From: Lentisphaeria bacterium | GTDB taxonomy: Bacteria > Verrucomicrobiota > Lentisphaeria > Victivallales > UBA1829 | NCBI GenBank assembly: GCA_017623265.1 | Contig: JAGAPM010000285.1 | Coordinates: 1-12,972, forward strand | Length of the DNA: 12,972 bases | Direction: 5' to 3' | In this document: positions 7,020 to 12,972 of the stretch, piece after piece | Layout of the letters: each line of letters opens with the position of its first letter | Position numbering within the stretch: the first letter of the stretch is position 1 | The notes under the pieces: model-generated | The model's input: only the letters and a program-made list of their open reading frames with translations | Database searches by the model: none | What the model was told of the DNA's origin: nothing | Made by a program: the position numbers and the translations under genes

Positions 7020-7820
7020 ATGAAAACAGCAGTCTGTATCAAGCAGGTGCCGGGTACATCTCAAGTGGAAATCGACCCGGTGACCGGCGTTTTAAAGCGG
7101 GATGGTGTGGAATCCAAGATGAATCCATACGATCTCTATGCGCTGGAAACAGCTCTCCGTCTCAAACAGCAATACGGCGGCGAGATCACCGTCATTACCA
7201 TGGGACCGCCTCAGGCACAGGCAGTGATCCGGGAAGCCTTTATGATGGGCGTGGATCACGGCGTTCTTCTCTCCGACCGGCGGTTCGGAGGCGCTGATGT
7301 GCTGGCGACCTCCTACACGCTCAGCCAGGGTTTGCAGGCTGCGGGACCATTCGACCTCATCATCTGCGGAAAACAGACCACCGATGGCGACACGGCGCAG
7401 GTGGGTGCGGAGTTGGCGGAATTTCTCAAGATCCCCCACGTGACAAATGTGTGCAAAGTCCACGGCATCGAAGCGGAAACACTGGAAGCGGATCTGGACC
7501 AGCCATTGAGCATCGCCACGGCAAAGATCCCGTTTCCCTGCCTCATCACAGTCGAAAAAGGCATTTTTGAACCCCGTCTGCCGTCCTACAAACGGAAGAA
7601 GGAAACGGCAGACCGGCAGATCCGGGTCCTGACACTGGATGACCTGCCGGACAAAGATCCCATCCACTACGGCTTGAACGGTTCTCCCACTCAAGTCAAA
7701 CGGATCTTCCCGCCCGAAAACAGCAACACCCGCGAAATGTGGGAAGGCAATGCCGATGATCTGAGCAGCCGCCTCTTCCGGTTCCTCGATTCGCACAAAT
7801 ATTTACAGCAGTTGAGGTAA
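7020..7820 (+). CDS. Electron transfer flavoprotein beta subunit (LctB-like)
   Basis: A 266-residue EtfB, the usual length, with AAGGA seven bases before the ATG. It begins MKTAVCIKQVPG and carries MNPYDLYALETAL (34-46) and GKQTTDGDTAQVG (117-129). The DGDTAQVG form is what I recall for NAD-binding, electron-bifurcating Etfs rather than the mitochondrial-type Etf that feeds quinone. EtfB would hold the bifurcating FAD site and bind NAD(H). First gene of a three-gene operon, with 3 bp to etfA. In Acetobacterium woodii the equivalent gene is lctB. Etf assignment is firm; the lactate-specific role is inferred from the neighbours. Confidence 0.92.
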   Translation: MKTAVCIKQVPGTSQVEIDPVTGVLKRDGVESKMNPYDLYALETALRLKQQYGGEITVITMGPPQAQAVIREAFMMGVDHGVLLSDRRFGGADVLATSYTLSQGLQAAGPFDLIICGKQTTDGDTAQVGAELAEFLKIPHVTNVCKVHGIEAETLEADLDQPLSIATAKIPFPCLITVEKGIFEPRLPSYKRKKETADRQIRVLTLDDLPDKDPIHYGLNGSPTQVKRIFPPENSNTREMWEGNADDLSSRLFRFLDSHKYLQQLR

Positions 7821-7823
7821 GGT

Positions 7824-9020
7824 ATGGCACAGATCAGAATCCATCAGGAAAAGGCTGCAGGGAAACAGGAGGCTCTGGCAAAACTCTGCCCCTTCGGCGC
7901 CATTGAAGTCGCAAACGGACAACTTTCCATCAGTGCCGCCTGTAAAATGTGCCGTCTCTGCATTCGAAAAGGCGATGGCGTATTTGAGTTCGTGGAAGAT
8001 GAAGTCAAACCTGCCGTGGATAAAAGCCAATGGCGGGGTATTGCAGTTGTTGCGGAAGTGGAGAACGGCAATGTCCACCCGGTGACACTGGAACTCATCG
8101 GCAAAGCAAAGGAACTGGCGGCAAAAGTCAGCGAACCGGTCTTCTGCCTGCTGATCGGGACGGACATTTCCGGCAAAGCGAAAATGCTGCTGGAATACGG
8201 CGCAAATGAAGTCTTTGTATACGATCAGCCGGAACTGCGTCATTTCCGGATCGAACCTTACACCGCTGTACTGGAAGATTTCATCCGGAACAACAAGCCC
8301 TCCGCTGTTCTGGTGGGCGGTACACCTGCAGGACGCTCCCTCGCTCCCCGGGCAGCAGCAAGGTTCCGCACCGGTCTGACGGCTGACTGCACCAAACTGG
8401 ACATCTCCGGCGAAAGTGATCTGGACCAGATCCGCCCCGCATACGGCGGCAATATCATGGCACATATCAACACGCCCCGGCATCGACCTCAGTTTGCCAC
8501 GGTCCGGTACAAGATCTTCTCCATTCCGCCCCGGAACCCCAACGCTTCCGGCAGGATCCATGAATGTGAACTGACTCCCGAAAAACTGGCATCTGCCATC
8601 GAAATCACAAAAGTCCTGCCGAAGGCACAGGAAAAAGGGATCGAAGAAGCGGAAGTGCTGGTGGTGGCAGGTCGCGGTGTCCGGAAAGCGGAAGATCTTG
8701 CCCTGCTTCAGGAACTTGCGGATCTGCTGGGCGGAAAACTGGCAAGCACACGCGCTTTGGTGGAAGCAGGCTGGATCGATGCCCGTTGTCAGATCGGCTT
8801 GAGCGGAAGAACGGTCAAACCGAAACTGATCATCACCTGCGGTGTTTCCGGCGCGATCCAGTTTGTTGCCGGTATGAACGGTGCAGAAAAAATCATTGCC
8901 ATCAATACGGACAGCACGGCGCCCATCTTTCAGGTGGCACACATCGGGATCACCGGCGACCTTTACAAGATCGTTCCGGATCTGATCGACCGGATCAAAA
9001 ACGCCGGAGAGGAGGCATAA
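7824..9020 (+). CDS. Electron transfer flavoprotein alpha subunit with N-terminal ferredoxin domain (LctC-like)
   Basis: A 398-residue EtfA, longer than the simple form because of an N-terminal ferredoxin-like domain. Cys22 (in CPFGAIE) together with Cys40, Cys43 and Cys46 (C-x2-C-x2-C) supply four ligands for one [4Fe-4S] cluster; the second cluster of a full ferredoxin is absent. The C-terminal FAD domain (about 280-398) shows QIGLSGRTVKPKL (323-335), GVSGAIQFVAGM (340-351) and APIFQVAHIGITGDL (366-380). A single-cluster ferredoxin-EtfA is the arrangement of LctC in the lactate dehydrogenase/Etf complex, where it relays electrons from reduced ferredoxin. The start follows the etfB stop by 3 bp and GAGG lies inside the etfB end, so translation is probably coupled; 3 bp separate its stop from the next gene. 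Confidence 0.92.
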   Translation: MAQIRIHQEKAAGKQEALAKLCPFGAIEVANGQLSISAACKMCRLCIRKGDGVFEFVEDEVKPAVDKSQWRGIAVVAEVENGNVHPVTLELIGKAKELAAKVSEPVFCLLIGTDISGKAKMLLEYGANEVFVYDQPELRHFRIEPYTAVLEDFIRNNKPSAVLVGGTPAGRSLAPRAAARFRTGLTADCTKLDISGESDLDQIRPAYGGNIMAHINTPRHRPQFATVRYKIFSIPPRNPNASGRIHECELTPEKLASAIEITKVLPKAQEKGIEEAEVLVVAGRGVRKAEDLALLQELADLLGGKLASTRALVEAGWIDARCQIGLSGRTVKPKLIITCGVSGAIQFVAGMNGAEKIIAINTDSTAPIFQVAHIGITGDLYKIVPDLIDRIKNAGEEA

Positions 9021-9023
9021 ATC

Positions 9024-10429
9024 ATGAAGAACAACTATAAAATATTCGATTCTTCCGACCTCGCCGCACTTCAGGCGATCTGCGGCACAGAACGGGTCAT
9101 CTCCCGCGATCAGATCGGAGAGGATTATCACCACGATGAACTTTCCGGCGTCCGCAGTCAACCGGATGTCCTTGTCCGGGCGACCTCCACGGAGGAAGTG
9201 GCGGCGGTCATGAAGTACGCATACAAAAATCATATTCCGGTCACTCCCCGCGGTTCCGGTACCGGTCTGGTGGGCGGCTCCGTGGCACTCAATGGCGGGA
9301 TCATGCTGGATCTGACGCTCATGAACCATTTTCTGGAATTGGATGAAGAAAATATGACTCTCACGCTGGAACCCGGTGTCCTGCTTATGGATGTGGGCAA
9401 ATATGTGGAGGAAGCCGGTCTGTTCTATCCGCCCGATCCGGGCGAAAAAACGGCGACGATCGGTGGCAACATCAGCACCAATGCCGGCGGCATGCGGGCG
9501 GTCAAGTACGGTGTCACCCGGGACTATGTGCGCGGTCTGGAAGTGGTCCTGCCCAATGGCGGGATCATGAATCTTGGCGGAAAAGTCGTCAAGAACAGTT
9601 CCGGATACAGTCTGAAGGATCTGATCATCGGCTCGGAAGGAACGCTGGGAATCGTCACAAAAGCGATCCTGCGTCTGCTGCCCCTGCCCCGGCATAAGAT
9701 CAGTCTGCTGGTGCCATTCCCCGATCTGCCTTCTGCCATCAAAGCGGTCCCCACCATCATCCGGGGTGCGAATGCTGTCCCGACTGCGGTGGAATTCATG
9801 GAACGGGAGGTGATTCTGGCTGCAGAGGAATTTCTCGCAAGAAAGTTCCCGGACAACACCTCGGACGCCTATCTGCTCCTGACCTATGACGGCGCCAGCC
9901 GGGAGGAAGTGGAACTCGCCTGGGAGGATGCAGCGGAGATCTGCCTCAAATGTGGTGCGCTGGATGTGTTCCTCTCCAACACGCAGGAACGGAACGAATC
10001 TATCTGGAGCGCCCGCGGTGCGTTTCTGGAAGCAATCAAGGCGTCCACCACGGAAATGGATGAGTGCGACGTGGTTGTACCACGCAGAAACATAGCGGAA
10101 TTTGTGCTGTTCTCACACGCATTGCAGGAGAAACATCATATCCGGATCCGTTCCTTCGGACATGCCGGTGACGGCAATCTGCACATCTATGTCCTGCGGG
10201 ATGGTTTGGACGATGACACATGGAAGATCAAACTCAAAGACGTTTTTGACGATCTTTATGCGAAAGCAGATTCTCTCGGCGGAAAAGTCAGCGGCGAACA
10301 CGGGATCGGCTATGCAAAGCGCCCCTAGCTGGCAGAGTTTTGAGCGCAGAAGAAAAACAGCTCATGACTGGGATCAAGGCGGTTTTCGATCCGGAAAATA
10401 TCCTCAATCCCGGCAAGGTGATCGGCTGA
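9024..10429 (+). CDS. FAD-linked 2-hydroxyacid (lactate) dehydrogenase, GlcD/LctD type, frameshifted near the 3' end
   Basis: A VAO-family flavoprotein that oxidises D-lactate, glycolate or a similar 2-hydroxyacid. The FAD-binding domain shows PRGSGTGLVGGS (75-86), GGNISTNAGGMRAVKYG (147-163) and IGSEGTLGI (202-210); the FAD-oxidase C-terminal domain has the metal/substrate His motifs HAGDGNLH (380-387) and GEHGIG (424-429). The zero frame stops at TAG 10326-10328 after 434 residues (AKRP). The minus-one frame from 10325 continues LAGRVLSAEEKQLMTG and ends with the family-typical FDPENILNPGKVIG and a TGA at 10427-10429. One missing C in the C-run 10322-10325 restores a protein of about 468 residues, close to LctD. 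All catalytic motifs precede the break, but the conserved NPGKV tail is lost in the truncated form. Sequencing error, mutation or ribosomal slippage are all possible. Confidence 0.88.
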
Positions 10430-10455
10430 CGCAGACAAAAAAATCGCTCCTGCCC

Positions 10456-10484
10456 TTGACTTTTCCTCAAATCCGGTGTATCTT
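10456..10484 (+). promoter_or_regulatory. Promoter of thiC
   Basis: TTGACT (10456-10461), 17 bp, TATCTT (10479-10484). The start point would fall near 10491, right at the first base of the riboswitch aptamer, so thiC is transcribed independently of the upstream operon. Confidence 0.65.
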
Positions 10485-10490
10485 AAAAAA

Positions 10491-10568
10491 TCGGGGTGCT
10501 GCAGACACAGGGTCTGCGGCTGAGATCATACCCATTGAACCTGAACCGGGTAATGCCGGCGGAGGAAT
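10491..10568 (+). ncRNA. TPP riboswitch (THI-box)
   Basis: Matches the TPP aptamer consensus: CGGGGTGC opening (10492-10499), a 6-bp P3 stem GCAGAC/GTCTGC (10501-10506, 10512-10517), the core GCTGAGATCATACCC (10519-10533), GAACCTGAACCGGGTAATGCCGG (start about 10537) and closing GGAGGAA. The aptamer binds thiamin pyrophosphate and turns off thiC, the standard bacterial arrangement. Confidence 0.95.
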
Positions 10569-10600
10569 TACGCACAGTTTTATGGATCTTCGATCCGTGG

Positions 10601-10641
10601 TCTGCGCAATTCCCGCATCAGGGGCGAAGCGCAGATTTCTT
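10601..10641 (+). terminator. Candidate riboswitch-controlled intrinsic terminator
   Basis: A perfect 7-bp stem TCTGCGC (10601-10607) and GCGCAGA (10629-10635), with an inner CCC/GGG pairing, is followed by TTTCTT. The 3' arm can alternatively pair with TCTGCG in the aptamer P3 (10513-10518), which would be an antiterminator. The T-tract is short, so a translational mechanism is also possible. Confidence 0.45.
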
Positions 10642-10706
10642 GACATTGTCCGGCGCTTTTCCCCTCAACGCGGTGCAGCTTCTGCATCGGGAAAGGATAG
10701 CGGAAC

Positions 10707-12011
10707 ATGTCAACACACACACCACTCACCCAATGTCTCGCAGCACGGAAGGGGATCGTTACGCCTCAAATCGCCGCTGTAGCGGAAGCAGAACACAGAA
10801 GCGAAGATTTTATCCTCGAACGGGTTGCTGACGGCAGGATCGTCATTCCGGCGAACATTCACCACAAAAATCTGAAGCCGGTCGGGATCGGACGGGAACT
10901 TACCACCAAGATTAATGCCAATATCGGCACATCACCTCTGGCAAGTTGTCCGGAAGCAGAAAAACGCAAACTGGCACAAGCGATCCGGTACGGTGCGGAT
11001 ACCGTTATGGACTTGAGTACCGGGGGTGATATTGATTTTATCCGGTCCGTCATCATTGAAGCAAGCACGATTCCGCTCGGCACGGTCCCCATCTATGAGA
11101 TCGTGGCAAAATACGGTGCAGATTCTTTCGATCGGGAAACGATCCTGAAAACGATCCGCAGTCAGGCGGAACAGGGGGTGGACTATATGACGATCCACGC
11201 CGGGCTGCTGGCAAAACATATCCCCGCCGCACTCAAACGGAAACTGGGAATCGTCAGCCGGGGCGGCTCCCTCATCGCAAGGTATATGAAAGAACATGAC
11301 TGCGAAAATCCCTTCTACACCTGTTTTGACGACATCCTCCAAATCTGTCTGGAACATGATGTTACCCTCTCCCTCGGCGATGGTCTCCGACCCGGATGTC
11401 TTGCCGATGCCAGCGATGAAGCACAATTTGCCGAACTGGACACCCTCGGCGAACTGGTCCGCCGCTGCCGCAACACCGGGGTTCAGGCAATGGTGGAAGG
11501 ACCGGGGCATATCCCCTATAACGAAATCGAAATGAACATGAAACGGGAACGGGATGTTTGCGGCGATGCACCGTTTTACATCCTCGGACCGGTCGTGACA
11601 GACTGTGCGCCCGGATACGATCACATTACGGCTGCCATCGGCGGAACTGCCGGAGCATTTTACGGCGCAGCCATGCTCTGCTATGTGACGCCGATGGAAC
11701 ATCTGGGACTGCCGCAGGATGAAGATGTCCGGAACGGCGTGATCGCGTTCAAACTCGCCGCTCACGCCGCTGATATTGCCCTCGGTAAACCCGGCGCAAG
11801 AGAACGGGACGATGCCATCTCGGATGCCCGGGCACTCTTCGATTGGGAAAAACAGTTCGATCTGGCACTCGATCCGGATCGCGCCAGAGAGTTCCGCAAA
11901 CGTGCTACGGAACATGCCGGAAACACCATGGAACACGGCTCCCGTTTCTGCACCATGTGCGGCAAAGATTTCTGTTCCATGCGGATCAGCGCAGACTTGA
12001 AAAAGGAATAA
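10707..12011 (+). CDS. Phosphomethylpyrimidine synthase ThiC
   Basis: A 434-residue radical-SAM enzyme that converts 5-aminoimidazole ribotide to HMP phosphate, the thiamin pyrimidine moiety, in the cytosol. AAAGGA lies about nine bases before the ATG. The sequence is unmistakable ThiC: IPANIHHKNLKP, INANIGTS, MDLSTGGDI, a long conserved barrel with EGPGHIPYNEIEMNM, and the C-terminal cluster motif C-x2-C-x4-C at Cys415, Cys418 and Cys423. It is the short form seen in many anaerobes and archaea, lacking the N-terminal extension of the roughly 630-residue enterobacterial enzyme. Regulated by the upstream TPP riboswitch. No other thiamin gene is adjacent, so it is probably monocistronic. Confidence 0.97.
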   Translation: MSTHTPLTQCLAARKGIVTPQIAAVAEAEHRSEDFILERVADGRIVIPANIHHKNLKPVGIGRELTTKINANIGTSPLASCPEAEKRKLAQAIRYGADTVMDLSTGGDIDFIRSVIIEASTIPLGTVPIYEIVAKYGADSFDRETILKTIRSQAEQGVDYMTIHAGLLAKHIPAALKRKLGIVSRGGSLIARYMKEHDCENPFYTCFDDILQICLEHDVTLSLGDGLRPGCLADASDEAQFAELDTLGELVRRCRNTGVQAMVEGPGHIPYNEIEMNMKRERDVCGDAPFYILGPVVTDCAPGYDHITAAIGGTAGAFYGAAMLCYVTPMEHLGLPQDEDVRNGVIAFKLAAHAADIALGKPGARERDDAISDARALFDWEKQFDLALDPDRAREFRKRATEHAGNTMEHGSRFCTMCGKDFCSMRISADLKKE

Positions 12012-12056
12012 ATCTGTCAAAATCTGAAAAATCTGCCAAATTTGTCAAAAATTTAC

Positions 12057-12085
12057 TTGACAAACCTCCGTTCCGGTTTTATGTT
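12057..12085 (+). promoter_or_regulatory. Promoter of the membrane-toroid gene
   Basis: A perfect TTGACA (12057-12062), 17 bp, TATGTT (12080-12085), leader about 50 nt. The minus-35 is inside the inverted repeat TTTGTCAA/TTGACAAA (12041-12048, 12057-12064), and three AATCTG units with A-tracts at a 9-10 bp period (from 12011, 12021 and 12030) lie upstream. Confidence 0.6.
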
Positions 12086-12142
12086 ACCTGCGAATAATTT
12101 GAAGAATCATATTATATAATAACACATACACAGGAGACTCTC

Positions 12143-12972
12143 ATGGCTCAGGAACCGGAAGAAAATCTGGATGATCTGCAGGAAGAAACTGTAGAAGAGA
12201 CTGAAGAACTGGAAGAAACTGCGGAAGAACAGGAAGGTTCGGAAGAAGACGCGGAACTTGCGGCAGAGGAAACTACCGTTCAGCGCAGACGTAATTTCTA
12301 CGAAGACGAAGCAATTACCTTCAACGATATCCGCCAGCACATCAGCGGTCCGCTGATCTCCATTGTGGCACACATCGTGATCCTGGTCCTGCTTGCGATC
12401 TTTGTCGTTTCGGAAGAAGTGATCGTTGAAGAAGCGGCGGAAGTCGTGGTGGAAATGAAGGAAATGGAAGTGGAACCGCCCCCGCCGCCGGAACCGCCCG
12501 ACCCGCAGGAACAACCCCTGCAGGAATATGTAGAAGACCCTGTATTCCATGACGTTCCGGCAGATGCACCCACTCCGACTCCCAGCCTCTCCACGGACAA
12601 TGCGCCTCCGTCACAGAGTACCTCCCAGAGCGTGGAAACATCCACTGCCGGGGACATCAGTGAACTCTTCCCGGACAACTCTGTTCCGGTGGTGCAGACC
12701 AACAACTCCGCTCTGAAACTGACCGGTGCATATAAAGCCCGTTCCGGCGAAGGCAGAAAAGCCGCCCTGAAAGCAGGCGGCGGCGGTGATAACACCGAAC
12801 GTGCCGTGATCCGCGCCCTCGACTGGCTCGTCAAAGTCCAGAACGATGACGGTTCCTGGGGTGATTGGCAGGACGATTACAACCAGAAAGTCCAGCTCAC
12901 CTGTCTTGCACTGCTTGCCATGCTTGCCCACGGTGAAACCACCCAGTCCGAACGTTACGGCGATGCCCTCCA
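12143..12972 (+). CDS. TonB-like membrane-anchored prenyltransferase/squalene-cyclase-repeat protein, partial at 3' end
   Basis: The first 276 residues of a longer protein cut by the window end; AGGAG lies six bases before the ATG. Residues 1-45 are extremely acidic (repeated EE and EET/EEL units). A basic RRR (48-50) precedes one membrane helix (about 70-89, ending FVVSEE). A Glu-rich stretch leads to a Pro-rich segment PPPPPEPPDP (112-121) and a Ser/Thr/Pro linker to about 190, a layout like TonB. From about 219 an alpha/alpha-toroid begins: RAVIRALDWLVKVQ followed by the QW-type motif QNDDGSWGD (233-241), characteristic of squalene-cyclase and prenyltransferase repeats. Topology would place the acidic tail in the cytoplasm and the toroid in the periplasm. 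Similar proteins occur in Planctomycetota and Lentisphaerota, function unknown; probably a binding scaffold rather than a terpene cyclase. Confidence 0.8.
   Translation, partial: MAQEPEENLDDLQEETVEETEELEETAEEQEGSEEDAELAAEETTVQRRRNFYEDEAITFNDIRQHISGPLISIVAHIVILVLLAIFVVSEEVIVEEAAEVVVEMKEMEVEPPPPPEPPDPQEQPLQEYVEDPVFHDVPADAPTPTPSLSTDNAPPSQSTSQSVETSTAGDISELFPDNSVPVVQTNNSALKLTGAYKARSGEGRKAALKAGGGGDNTERAVIRALDWLVKVQNDDGSWGDWQDDYNQKVQLTCLALLAMLAHGETTQSERYGDAL

Noticed and set aside
7803..9695. 630-codon minus-strand frame across etfA and the dehydrogenase
   Set aside because: It spans two firmly identified genes on the other strand and is rich in His, Cys and Phe as expected for a shadow frame.
10932..12020. 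362-codon minus-strand frame over thiC
   Set aside because: It is the complement of unmistakable ThiC sequence; no family features.
12158..12264. GAAGAA-rich tract as a DNA tandem repeat
   Set aside because: The repetition follows Glu-Glu codons of the acidic protein tail and has no constant unit length, so it is coding low complexity.
12298..12834. Minus-strand frame rich in Ser/Gly opposite the membrane-toroid gene
   Set aside because: The plus frame has a membrane helix, a Pro-rich linker, a QW-type motif and a good Shine-Dalgarno; the minus frame is low-complexity shadow.

Overview
The window looks like chromosomal DNA of an anaerobic, carbohydrate-degrading bacterium, most likely a member of the Lentisphaerota/Verrucomicrobiota/Planctomycetota (PVC) group, with Victivallis-like gut or sediment Lentisphaerota as the best guess. 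That placement is inference. It rests on the DUF4838 lipoprotein, the sialidase-like and GH36 enzymes with an AraC regulator, and a TonB-like single-pass membrane protein fused to a squalene-cyclase-type toroid. There are no rRNAs, tRNAs, IS elements, phage genes or CRISPR arrays.

Layout. (1) 1-6774, carbohydrate region: a tandem hairpin/terminator, a DUF4838 lipoprotein (minus), an AraC-family regulator (minus), a divergent GH36 alpha-galactosidase (plus), and a convergent sialidase-superfamily protein (minus). The AraC and GH36 genes are fired from overlapping, oppositely directed sigma70-type promoters. Short repeated words sit in the leaders of all three enzyme-type genes and suggest shared control. 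(2) 7020-10429, energy metabolism: etfB, a ferredoxin-tipped etfA and a GlcD/LctD-type FAD-linked 2-hydroxyacid dehydrogenase, nearly abutting behind a strong-looking promoter. The gene order and the single-cluster ferredoxin domain match the electron-confurcating lactate dehydrogenase/Etf complex (LctBCD) of Acetobacterium woodii. The dehydrogenase has a one-base frameshift close to its 3' end. (3) 10456-12011: a sigma70-type promoter, a TPP riboswitch with a candidate intrinsic terminator, and thiC. (4) 12012-12972: a phased A-rich promoter region and the start of an incomplete gene for an acidic, TonB-like membrane protein with a terpene-cyclase-like alpha/alpha toroid; it runs off the window.

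How the parts work together. Galactosides and probably uronic- or sialic-acid-bearing glycans are handled by region 1 under an AraC-type sensor. Region 2 would let the cell oxidise lactate (or a similar 2-hydroxyacid) with NAD+ by spending reduced ferredoxin. Region 3 is self-contained thiamin control.

The least expected observations are the lctBCD-like cluster, its C-run frameshift directly before a TAG, the shared-minus-10 divergent promoters, and the TonB-like/toroid fusion.
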